From NCBI GenBank assembly GCA_964444795.1, contig CAYUIQ010000065.1, positions 1 through 36,670 on the forward strand: a stretch of DNA of 36,670 bases, given 5' to 3'. Position numbers and translations under genes: made by a program. The notes beneath the pieces are model-generated. The model had not been told where the DNA came from and made no database searches. It saw nothing but the letters and a program-made list of their open reading frames with translations. Origin of the DNA: JABMRP01 sp964444795 (GTDB taxonomy: Bacteria; Planctomycetota; Planctomycetia; Pirellulales; Thermoguttaceae). Positions 8,166-14,995 of this stretch are shown here, piece after piece (position 1 is the stretch's first letter; each line of letters begins with the position of its first letter).

Positions 8166-8699
8166 ATGAAATGTCCCTTCTGCCGCGATGACAACGACCG
8201 GGTAATCGACACCCGCGCCGCCGCGGACGGATTCGCCGTTCGCCGCCGGCGCCAGTGCGACAGTTGCCAGCGGCGTTACACGACCTACGAGCGAATCGAC
8301 GCGCCCATCAAGGTCGTCAAGAAAGACGGTACGCGAGAGCCCTTCGACCGGCAGAAGTTCAAGCTGGGGCTGGAAAAGGCGTGCTGGAAGCGACCCGTCG
8401 GCGACACCCAAATCGAGGCCGTGATCTCGGGCGTGGAAAACGACGTGGAAACCACCTTCGATACGGAAGTGGATAGCCACTATCTGGGCGAATTGGCGAT
8501 GCGCCACCTGCGCGATCTCGACGAGGTGGCCTACGTTCGGTTCGCGAGCGTCTACCGACAGTTCAAGGACGTCCAGGACTTCGTTAACGAACTCAAGCCC
8601 ATGTTGGCGACCCCCCCGGAGCCCGATCGGCCGAGCGGACTACAGCTTCCGGGAGACGACGAATTCAGTCAGCCACCCCAGCGATTTCCTGGCCGGTGA
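8166..8699 (+). CDS. nrdR: Transcriptional repressor NrdR
   Basis: NrdR represses ribonucleotide reductase genes in response to ATP/dATP. The N-terminal zinc ribbon has C3, C6, C31 and C34 with the typical RRRRQCDSCQRRYTTYE motif. An ATP-cone domain follows (about 46-136: IKVVKKDGTREPFDRQKF through YVRFASVYRQF). The C-terminal 30 or so residues after NELKPML are a Pro-rich extension that runs 60 bp into the 3' end of the convergent polyprenyl synthase gene. No nrd structural genes or clear NrdR boxes are visible here. Confidence 0.95.
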   Translation: MKCPFCRDDNDRVIDTRAAADGFAVRRRRQCDSCQRRYTTYERIDAPIKVVKKDGTREPFDRQKFKLGLEKACWKRPVGDTQIEAVISGVENDVETTFDTEVDSHYLGELAMRHLRDLDEVAYVRFASVYRQFKDVQDFVNELKPMLATPPEPDRPSGLQLPGDDEFSQPPQRFPGR

Positions 8700-9644
8700 G
8701 TCGGGTAACGAGGCCAATTCGGCGTTGGCCCTTTGGGCAAAATGATGGGCCTTGTCTCGCGAATAGGCCACGGCGTCGGAACGATCCAGCCAAGGCCGTA
8801 GCACCTGGCGATGATGGTTTCCCGAGCTCGAAAGGGCCGATTGCACCTCCTCCCGCTGCGACTCGGAGAGTTGTCCCAGCAGCCGGATCATCGGCAGGGT
8901 GAGTTTCTGCTTGATCAGGTCGGTCCCCAACGACTTTCCCGCCGTCGCCTCGTCGCCGATCACGTCGAGCAGGTCGTCGGCCACCTGGAAAGCCACCCCC
9001 AACTGACGGCCGTAGCGATAGAATCGCTGGTGAATCTCCTCCGAGGCGCCGGCGTAGTAGGCGCCGATCTGGCAACAGCAGGCACACAACGCGGCCGTCT
9101 TCCCGTCGATGATCCCCAGGTAATGCTCTTCGGAAAGATCGTAATTCCCCCGATTGGCGACTTGCCGCAACTCGCCGTCGCACATCACCTTCGTCGCCTT
9201 GCTCACCGCCCGGCAGACGAACGTGTCGTCCAGCGCACTGGCCATCTGCATGGCGTGAGCAAAGAGGAAATCACCCAACAGGACACTGGCTTCGTTGTCC
9301 CACCGGGCGTTGACCGTCTGCTCGTGGCGACGAAGCGTCGCCTCGTCGAGCACGTCGTCGTGGATCAGGGTGGCCGTATGGATCAACTCCATCACGGCTG
9401 CCAGCACCAAATGCTCCTGCCGAAGCGTACCGCCGGCTTGGGCCGAGAGCAGCACCAGCGCGGGCCGAAGCCGCTTGCCCCCGATTCGGAATCCGTGCTT
9501 CGCCAACCGATCCACAAACGGATCATCGCTGGACAGCTCGTCGCGGAGAATCTCTTCGACTTGATCGAGCGAGGCGCGGACCGGTGCGTAGATCGACTGC
9601 AGTTGCCCTTGGGCCGACGCTCCGTGCCTGATCGCTTGACTCAT
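8640..9644 (-). CDS. Polyprenyl diphosphate synthase (trans, long-chain type)
   Basis: The enzyme makes the isoprenoid side chain of respiratory quinones by head-to-tail condensation of isopentenyl diphosphate. It shows GGKRLRP (55-61), the first Asp-rich motif HDDVLD (D96, D97, D100) and the second DDLLD (223-227). The residue five before the first Asp is Ala (A91), a small residue usually linked to long products, as in IspB/HepS synthases; this is inference from family knowledge. The ATG at 9644 has GAGGA eight bases upstream; a GTG seven codons earlier is also in frame. It lies 27 bp after moaC, likely co-transcribed, and its last 20 codons overlap nrdR on the other strand. Confidence 0.93.
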   Translation of the reverse strand: MSQAIRHGASAQGQLQSIYAPVRASLDQVEEILRDELSSDDPFVDRLAKHGFRIGGKRLRPALVLLSAQAGGTLRQEHLVLAAVMELIHTATLIHDDVLDEATLRRHEQTVNARWDNEASVLLGDFLFAHAMQMASALDDTFVCRAVSKATKVMCDGELRQVANRGNYDLSEEHYLGIIDGKTAALCACCCQIGAYYAGASEEIHQRFYRYGRQLGVAFQVADDLLDVIGDEATAGKSLGTDLIKQKLTLPMIRLLGQLSESQREEVQSALSSSGNHHRQVLRPWLDRSDAVAYSRDKAHHFAQRANAELASLPDSPARKSLGWLTEFVVSRKL

Positions 9645-9671
9645 CGTATTCGTCCTCGTTGTCACTAAGCA

Positions 9672-10178
9672 TCAGGGCGCGGGTGATGACGCGGGATCGT
9701 CGCGAAGGAAGTGCCCGCTCTTGCCCCCGGCCTTCTCTTCCAGGCGAACCCGTTCCACCACCATCTGGCGATCGACCGACTTGCACATATCATAGATCGT
9801 CAGCGCGGCCACGCTGACCGCAACCAATGCCTCCATCTCGACTCCCGTGCGCCCCCTCACCCGTACCTCCGCCTCGATGGCGACGCAGGTCGCATCGGGA
9901 AAATCCAGCGCCAGCGAAACGGCGTCGATCGGCAACGGGTGGCACAAGGGGATCAAGTCGGCCGTTCGTTTGGCCGCCATGATACCGGCCAGCCGGGCAA
10001 CTTCCACGACGTCTCCCTTGGCCAACCGGCGATCGCGAATAAGCTGGAGGGTTTCGGCCCGCATTCGCACGCGGCCACTCGCCCGGGCCACGCGCGCCGT
10101 GCAATCCTTCTCGCCCACGTCGACCATGCGACTGGCGCCTTGGGCGTCGAAGTGGCTCAATCGGCCCATTTCTCCCAT
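9672..10178 (-). CDS. moaC: Cyclic pyranopterin monophosphate synthase MoaC
   Basis: MoaC converts the MoaA product to cyclic pyranopterin monophosphate in molybdenum cofactor synthesis. Family motifs are LSHFDAQGASRMVDV at the N-terminus, LIPLCHPLPID, the active-site block GVEMEALVAVSVAALTIYDM and KSVDRQMVVE, ending in LEEKAGGKSGHF. The ATG at 10178 has a GGGGAAAGAG stretch upstream and gives 168 residues, normal for MoaC; a GTG at 10196 is in the same frame. No other moa genes are in the window. It precedes the polyprenyl synthase on the same strand. Confidence 0.96.
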   Translation of the reverse strand: MGEMGRLSHFDAQGASRMVDVGEKDCTARVARASGRVRMRAETLQLIRDRRLAKGDVVEVARLAGIMAAKRTADLIPLCHPLPIDAVSLALDFPDATCVAIEAEVRVRGRTGVEMEALVAVSVAALTIYDMCKSVDRQMVVERVRLEEKAGGKSGHFLRDDPASSPAP

Positions 10179-10375
10179 TCGCTCTTTCCCCTGCACTCAC
10201 AATCAGACGCCTAATTCTACCGAACTTGGGGTGAGCGTCGATAGAGGGGCCGGCGAAATGGGCAACGATCGGCCGGCACCCCCGCCGCACGGGTGGATGA
10301 CGGATAGCCCTTGCGGTCTGGCGAGCCCTGTTGGCCAGGCAAATGAAGGAACCCCGTCGGAGAAATCGGCGGGCA

Positions 10376-10415
10376 AGAAAAGAATTACCCGTCGTGGGGG
10401 TCTGCCACGACGGGT
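10376..10415 (-). terminator. Rho-independent terminator of the HTH-receiver gene
   Basis: An 11-bp perfect stem (10387-10397 with 10405-10415) and 7-nt loop is followed on the minus strand by AATTCTTTTCTT. It lies about 60 bp downstream of the regulator stop codon. The rest of 10197-10477 shows no gene and presumably holds the moaC promoter, which I could not place. Confidence 0.7.
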
Positions 10416-10477
10416 TGTCTCAATCGGCGGGCACGGTGGTCGGGAGACTCGCTTCGGTGCGAAAAAGGACTCTCGTA

Positions 10478-11050
10478 CTAGACGAGTTCCTTCTTGGCCC
10501 CGATCAAGGTGCGGAGTCGCTCGGCCAGCAGTGCCGCATCAAACGGCTTCTTAAACGTTTCGTTGATCGTCGACCGGTCGAAACTCATCGAGTTGCCGTC
10601 GTCGGGCAGCAGGGCGATGAGAATGGTCTCGGTGAACTCACCGTTGCGACGCAGATTCTGACAAATCTGCAACGCCTCGGTGCGACCGATGGAAAAATCG
10701 ACAATGATGCAGTCGGGGTGAAAACTCTCGGCTTGAATCCCGGCATCGAATCCGCTGCCGGCAATCGCCACCTTGAATGACCGCTCCGGCGGCAATTCGC
10801 GTTTGAGGTTCTCGACCAAAACCTGATCCTGAGCAACGATCAGAACTTTGGCCATCGCCTCGTCTTCCAGATCGCCAAGCGGCATCCCGTGTTCCTTGAG
10901 GAACTTGATGAGGTATTCTCGCGGAATCCGGCGGTCCTGCGATCCTGGAATTCGGTAGCCCTTCAGCCGCCCCGAATCGAACCACTTACTGACGGTGCGC
11001 GGGGCCACCTTGCAGATCTTGGCAACCTGACCTGTCGTGAAGACCTTCAT
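10478..11050 (-). CDS. Fused HTH (MerR/excisionase-like) and receiver-domain regulator
   Basis: Residues 1-52 are a winged helix of the excisionase/MerR type (FTTGQVAKICKVAPRTVSKW, then GYRIPGSQDRRIPREYL). Residues 67-188 are a CheY-like receiver. The predicted phosphorylated Asp is D118 (IIVDFS), followed by the conserved Lys in FKKPF (K168). The usual acidic pair near the first strand is reduced to one Asp (IVAQDQ, D75), so Mg2+ binding may be weaker. The ATG at 11050 has GGAGAG six bases upstream; the frame extends to 11101 without a site. A DNA-binding domain ahead of the receiver is the reverse of normal response regulators. No kinase is adjacent. Targets are unknown. Confidence 0.8.
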   Translation of the reverse strand: MKVFTTGQVAKICKVAPRTVSKWFDSGRLKGYRIPGSQDRRIPREYLIKFLKEHGMPLGDLEDEAMAKVLIVAQDQVLVENLKRELPPERSFKVAIAGSGFDAGIQAESFHPDCIIVDFSIGRTEALQICQNLRRNGEFTETILIALLPDDGNSMSFDRSTINETFKKPFDAALLAERLRTLIGAKKELV

Positions 11051-11090
11051 TGCAGGCTCTCCGTATAATCGTCTCACGTTAATCGGATTG

Positions 11091-11123
11091 AGTTTCGGCA
11101 AACAAACGCTCGCTGCCGAAACT
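11091..11123. promoter_or_regulatory. Inverted repeat upstream of the HTH-receiver gene
   Basis: AGTTTCGGCA (11091-11100) and TGCCGAAACT (11114-11123) are a perfect 10-bp inverted repeat with a 13-bp spacer, 41 bp before the regulator start. It could be an operator for autoregulation. TTT directly after it on the plus strand also allows a weak plus-strand terminator, although no plus-strand gene ends here. Confidence 0.5.
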
Positions 11124-11551
11124 TTTCACCCCCTGTGTACGGACCACAAACATCGTCGGTCCCAAGTGCCGGTCGTGGGGGCAACCGGCAACTCGTACAC
11201 ACCTGGGTCGGGGCGTTTCTCGGTTTTCGCTTCTGCTCGGCCTTGGTTCAGCTCCCTCTGATCCGCGCCGTACATATCACATCGGCAACCTGGGCATCCG
11301 GAAGTCAGTGAAAATCCGTAAAATAGAGAAGGTGCGCTCCAGGTCACCCAGCACTTATCTCGCAACCACCCGGCACAACAGCACCGGCAACACGGTCTGG
11401 GGACGGAGACTCGCAGACAATCCGCCCCGCAAAAACCGGCGGACCCTCGCTGAAGTGAGCCCATCGGCAGGCTCTCCCCCCCTTCCGCTCATCTCCCGGC
11501 CGTTTGCCCCGTGAGGCGAAACTGACCGCAAGACAAGCCCTCCGATCAATA

Positions 11552-11585
11552 GTTTCGATTCCAACAGGGGTAGGACTTTAGAAAC
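11552..11585. repeat. Solitary CRISPR-like repeat unit
   Basis: A 34-bp segment starts GTTTCGATTCC and ends ACTTTAGAAAC. On the minus strand it reads GTTTCTAAAGTCC, then TACCCCTGTT, then GGAATCGAAAC. This resembles the class of type I/III repeats that end in GGAATTGAAAC with a central CCTA. I see only one full copy and no cas gene nearby. GTTTC occurs again 29 bp beyond the GAAAC end on the minus strand, but the rest there does not match. It may be a relic array or a chance match. Confidence 0.4.
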
Positions 11586-11705
11586 TTTGTCCAGTCGTAT
11601 CAACCAAACCGATCGTATCGCCTATAACAGCATTACCAATTTGGCGAACTGGGTGGTGTTGGTGTTCCGGGGTAGTATAGAACAAAGAAGAAAGCGAAAA
11701 GATGG

Positions 11706-11732
11706 GGAAGCAGGGGAATAAAGCTGGCTTCC
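11706..11732 (-). terminator. Probable terminator of the dioxygenase/OGT operon
   Basis: GGAAGC (11706-11711) and GCTTCC (11727-11732) can pair over a 15-nt loop. On the minus strand the hairpin is followed by a pyrimidine-rich tail (CCATCTTTTCGCTTTC). It lies about 35 bp past the stop codon of the small coupled gene. The stem is short, so this is tentative. Confidence 0.4.
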
Positions 11733-11765
11733 GTTTTCCGCAGGTCACACGGCGACAAAATCTTT

Positions 11766-12164
11766 CTAATCACCAACGCAGACAATGGGGCGACCGGTCG
11801 CACGCGCACGAGCAATCACGGTTTCGACTTCCGCGAGCCGAGTCAGGAACTCCTCGCGGCGGACTGTGGAGTAGATCTCCTTCCGAACCGGAGCAATCTG
11901 CGTGGATATATGCACATCCCAGGATTCCGGTCTTCTTTCGATCTCCCGGCGGGCGTCCGCAATGAGCGTTGCCAGAGCATTCAGCGATTCGCCCTCGAAC
12001 GTCGCATAGCCGTACAGGTCGATATACTGTCCTGTCTTCGCGGCGAGACTCTCAAACCTAGAATGCAAGTACGCGTAGTAGCCATCGTCGTCGAAGCCGG
12101 TCGACGGCTCACCACCCAGGAACTCGAACGACGAGTGATCGCCAACGCCAATTCCTACCGACAT
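11766..12164 (-). CDS. Unknown 132-residue protein, coupled to the OGT-like gene
   Basis: I do not recognise a named family. The protein is soluble-looking and starts MSVGIGVGDHSSFEFLGG. It contains aromatic motifs (FDDDGYYAYLHSRFE, TGQYIDLYGYATF) and an Arg/Glu-rich C-terminal helix (EEFLTRLAEVETVIARARA) before the ending GRPIVCVGD. The ATG at 12164 overlaps the 3' end of the glycosyltransferase gene by 10 bp, which argues for translational coupling and a real gene. The same frame stays open far upstream, but that part is antisense-like shadow inside the glycosyltransferase. It may act with or on the glycosyltransferase; this is inference from position only. Confidence 0.7.
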   Translation of the reverse strand: MSVGIGVGDHSSFEFLGGEPSTGFDDDGYYAYLHSRFESLAAKTGQYIDLYGYATFEGESLNALATLIADARREIERRPESWDVHISTQIAPVRKEIYSTVRREEFLTRLAEVETVIARARATGRPIVCVGD

Positions 12165-13795
12165 TGTCTCAACGCCTCCTCGAACACATCGAGAAACAAC
12201 CGTTCCATCTGGCGGGTGAAAGTGGCTGAGTCGCATAAGGGGGAATCGGCGAGGCGGGCACGCATCGTGTGTCGCAGTTCGGCCAGCCGAGCGGGAGTGT
12301 CCGACGCGGCGGCCAGAGAGACGGCCCGTTCGACGTAGTCGTCGAGACTTGTGGCGATGTACTCTTCGAGACCGCCGGCCCGCAGCAGCGACGTGCTCTG
12401 CCGGGCGGTCCAGCGGTCGCCGGGGAAGCAGAGCACGGGCACGCCCTGCCAAAGCGCCTCGGAGGTCGTCGTGCCACCGTTGTAGGGATCGGTGTCCAGG
12501 GCCACGTCGACCCGGCCGTAGGCGGCCAGGTAGTCGAAATGTTCGGACGGTCCCTCGAGTTCGATCCGCTCGGCCGGGATGTCGTGCTGGGCGAAGCGGC
12601 GTAACAGAAAATCGCGATTGGCTGCGTGCTCCAGCGCCTTGTTCTTCAACAACAGCCGGGTGCCGGGCGAGCGCCGGAGGATACGCGACCAGGCCTCGAC
12701 CATCTCGGGCGTGAGCTTGTACTGCGAGGCGAAACAGCCGAAGGTCAACGCCCCGCCGGAGAGCACGGGTGGATCGACCACCTCGGGTACCAGGTACAAC
12801 ACCTGGTAGGTCAGATAGCAGTCGTGTACGCGGAGGATCGTCTCGCTGTAGAACGGCTCTTCTTCCGGCGGGATAACGTGCGGATCGCCGATCAGGTAGT
12901 CGAAGCAGTCCATGCCCGAGGTGGCGAACATGTTGAACCAGGCGATCACGATCGGCGCCGGCTTCAGCGCCACGACGGCCAGCCGGTCGATTTGGCTGTA
13001 GGCGTTGAGATCGACCAGCAGGTCGAGCCGGCTCTGCTCGATCAAGTCGGCCGCCGCCCGGTTGGAGAGCGGCGAGATGTCGTGAAATCGGTCGCTCGGG
13101 TGCGGCCGGTAGCCTCCGTCGCATTCCGCTTCGGCGGCGTCGGAGAACAGATGGATCTCGAACGACTCGCGGTCGTGATGATTGATAAGTCCCCAGACGG
13201 GCTTCATCCAGTTGCGCGACTGGAAGAACGAAGAGAGATACCCGATGCGTACCGGTCGGTCGCTTGCCCGGCGGCCACGGAGCGTTTTCCGCGGCGGCGG
13301 CGGGAGATGGGTCCGAGCCCAATCGCGGCGGGCTTCCAAGACGCCCCGGTTATCGGCCGCGGGGCTGCCCGGGATCGCCGTGGCGATGGCCGTGCGGGGA
13401 AGGAAACTATCTTCCAGGGCAAGCGACAAGCGAAACCGCCCGATCGCCTCGTCGACCAGCCCCAGGCGGAAGATCGCCTGGCCCAGGTTGTGCTGCGAGG
13501 CGGCATGCCGCGGGTTGATCGCCACGGCCCGCTCGAAGGCGTCCATCGCCGCCGCGTCGTTCTTCTCCGCCTGCCGCACGCATCCCAGCGCATACCACGC
13601 GGCGTGCAAGCCCGGGTCGAGTCGGGCGCTGCGGTCGTTTTCGCCTACCTGATGGGCCATCTCGGCGAGCATCTCCAGCGCCGCCCGGTGAGCCGGATCC
13701 TCGCGCAGAATCTCTCCACAGAGGGCGACGGCTTCCGCCGGCCTTCGGTGGCGACGGCACTCCCGCGCTCGTTTCCAGCGATCGGATTCGCTCAA
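12155..13795 (-). CDS. TPR protein with O-GlcNAc-transferase-like (GT41) domain
   Basis: The first 150 or so residues hold tetratricopeptide units (AAWYALGCVRQAEKNDAAAM, HAASQHNLGQAIFRLG). The rest (about 180-546) is an OGT/SPINDLY-type catalytic domain: VRIGYLSSFF, LLVDLNAYSQIDRL, a TLTFGCF-like step at LTFGCFASQYKL, and the donor-binding run DPYNGGTTTSEALWQGVPV with CFPGDRWTARQSTS. Such enzymes transfer GlcNAc or another sugar to Ser/Thr of proteins. The acceptor here is unknown. The start is a TTG at 13795 without an obvious ribosome site, so the exact N-terminus is uncertain. It follows the PhyH-type gene by 51 bp and overlaps the next gene by 10 bp. Confidence 0.88.
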   Translation of the reverse strand: MSESDRWKRARECRRHRRPAEAVALCGEILREDPAHRAALEMLAEMAHQVGENDRSARLDPGLHAAWYALGCVRQAEKNDAAAMDAFERAVAINPRHAASQHNLGQAIFRLGLVDEAIGRFRLSLALEDSFLPRTAIATAIPGSPAADNRGVLEARRDWARTHLPPPPRKTLRGRRASDRPVRIGYLSSFFQSRNWMKPVWGLINHHDRESFEIHLFSDAAEAECDGGYRPHPSDRFHDISPLSNRAAADLIEQSRLDLLVDLNAYSQIDRLAVVALKPAPIVIAWFNMFATSGMDCFDYLIGDPHVIPPEEEPFYSETILRVHDCYLTYQVLYLVPEVVDPPVLSGGALTFGCFASQYKLTPEMVEAWSRILRRSPGTRLLLKNKALEHAANRDFLLRRFAQHDIPAERIELEGPSEHFDYLAAYGRVDVALDTDPYNGGTTTSEALWQGVPVLCFPGDRWTARQSTSLLRAGGLEEYIATSLDDYVERAVSLAAASDTPARLAELRHTMRARLADSPLCDSATFTRQMERLFLDVFEEALRQCR

Positions 13796-13846
13796 GCGGT
13801 GTCTGCCGGATTGGGGGGAACAATGGACGCGGGGTGATTCGTATCG

Positions 13847-14680
13847 TCACGATCTATCGTCCGCCGGATCGAGAAAGGCCTTCTCCGCAGCGCTGGTCTT
13901 GGCACCGATCTGTTTGACCGCCGAGTCGGGCACTTTGTCAAGCGGCGTGTAGCGGGGGTGGTGCGATTCTTTGTAGGGATCGTTTCTCGCGGCATTGTAA
14001 CAGCAGATCAGCGACCAGCGGGAATTCGGGCTGGTGTTGGCGTCGGAGGCGTGCAGGAGATTTCCGTGGAAAAACAAGCCAGCCCCCGGGTCGAGTTGGC
14101 AATAGACGTGCTCGAAGCGTTGCCGGGCGGCCTCGACGTGCTCGGGATCGGCGCCGGTCTGCTCGCCGAACCGCCCGTGCTCGACCCGGCCCATCTGGTG
14201 CGACCCCTTGAGCACCTGGAGACATCCGTTGGCCCGGCTGGCCCGGTCCAGGGCGATGAGACAGCTTGCCATCAGCGGCAGCAGGCAGCCGTTCTGATAC
14301 CAGTAGCCGTAGTCCTGGTGCCACTCCCAGGCGCCGCCGGTGCGCGGCTCCTTGAGCATCAGCTTTGAGTGATAGTGGTAAACCTCGCCCCCGAGAAGCT
14401 GCTCCATGGCGTCGACGATCCGCCGCGACCGGGAAACCACGCCGAACAGATCGTCGCCGGGATGGTTCCACAGCGACAGCCGGCTCTGGCGGCCTTGTGT
14501 GTCTTCCCGCTCGAAGGCGTGCTCGTGCAGCAGCCGGTCTTCGGTGGCCACGCGGAGCATCAACTCGACCTCTTCTTCGTCGAAAAGGCCCTCGATCAGC
14601 AGATATCCGTCGAGCTGGAATTGCTCGATTTTGTCGGGGCGGATCGGTCGGCTATTATCGGCAGGCAAGTCGGTTGGCAT
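13847..14680 (-). CDS. Phytanoyl-CoA dioxygenase (PhyH) family protein
   Basis: The 277-residue protein is an Fe(II)/2-oxoglutarate-dependent oxygenase. Metal ligands are visible as H121 and D123 (WHQDYGYWYQNG) and H210 (LLHASDANTS). R221 (SRWSLICCYN) is the likely 2-oxoglutarate anchor. The segment ALDRASRANGCLQVLKGSHQ is typical of the PhyH branch. The substrate cannot be read from the sequence; it may be a small molecule or a lipid. It heads an apparent operon with the OGT-like glycosyltransferase and a small unknown protein, which hints at a shared modification pathway. Confidence 0.88.
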   Translation of the reverse strand: MPTDLPADNSRPIRPDKIEQFQLDGYLLIEGLFDEEEVELMLRVATEDRLLHEHAFEREDTQGRQSRLSLWNHPGDDLFGVVSRSRRIVDAMEQLLGGEVYHYHSKLMLKEPRTGGAWEWHQDYGYWYQNGCLLPLMASCLIALDRASRANGCLQVLKGSHQMGRVEHGRFGEQTGADPEHVEAARQRFEHVYCQLDPGAGLFFHGNLLHASDANTSPNSRWSLICCYNAARNDPYKESHHPRYTPLDKVPDSAVKQIGAKTSAAEKAFLDPADDRS

Positions 14681-14995
14681 GATCGGTCCGGCGGGTGGTT
14701 CTTACGGGGTGGTTCGCGTTGCGGAATCCTACGCAGCGACCGGCCGGTGGGCAACTTGATCTTGCCTCGCAGCCTTGGAGCCGGGATTTGTCGCAGGGAG
14801 GAGGAGGGGGACAAGGGTGGCAGCCACCAAGATCGGGTAAACGGGGCAGCTTGCCAAACGTCATCTTCTTCAGTTTCGCCGGATTTGGCGGCCGTCACCT
14901 TTTCTCCGCGGATCGAACATTGTCGATGCTCAGGCTGCGCAACAGACGACATGGCGGTCTGCATTCACGTCGGAATCTGTGACGCCATGAAAGCA
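14681..14995. other. Intergenic region carrying repeat copy A
   Basis: About 315 bp without a gene between the PhyH-type gene and the phosphoesterase. It holds the 13-bp palindrome GGTGGCAGCCACC (14816-14828) and the left copy of a 43-bp direct repeat (14865-14907). The PhyH promoter should lie here, but I could not place it. Confidence 0.6.
14865..14907. repeat. 43-bp direct repeat, left copy (A)
   Basis: The segment contains GTTTCGCC, ATTTGG, GGCCGTCACC and TTCTCC in fixed spacing and matches 36 of 43 positions of the segment at 18250-18292 in the same orientation. The two copies bracket the phosphoesterase operon. Confidence 0.75.

Larger units (their letters stand above)
11124..11765. 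other. Gene-free stretch
   Basis: About 640 bp without a convincing gene. Short open frames on both strands have biased, unrecognisable composition. The items seen are a solitary CRISPR-like repeat (11552-11585) and a terminator-like hairpin (11706-11732). No tRNA or known RNA motif was found. Confidence 0.6.

Noticed and set aside
6708..8507. Long open frame on the strand opposite rpoN and nrdR
   Set aside because: Antisense shadow of high-G+C coding; rpoN and nrdR on the plus strand are unmistakable.
12165..13322. Upstream part of the frame that ends at 11766
   Set aside because: It overlaps the glycosyltransferase in another frame and lacks similarity; only the last 132 codons are supported.
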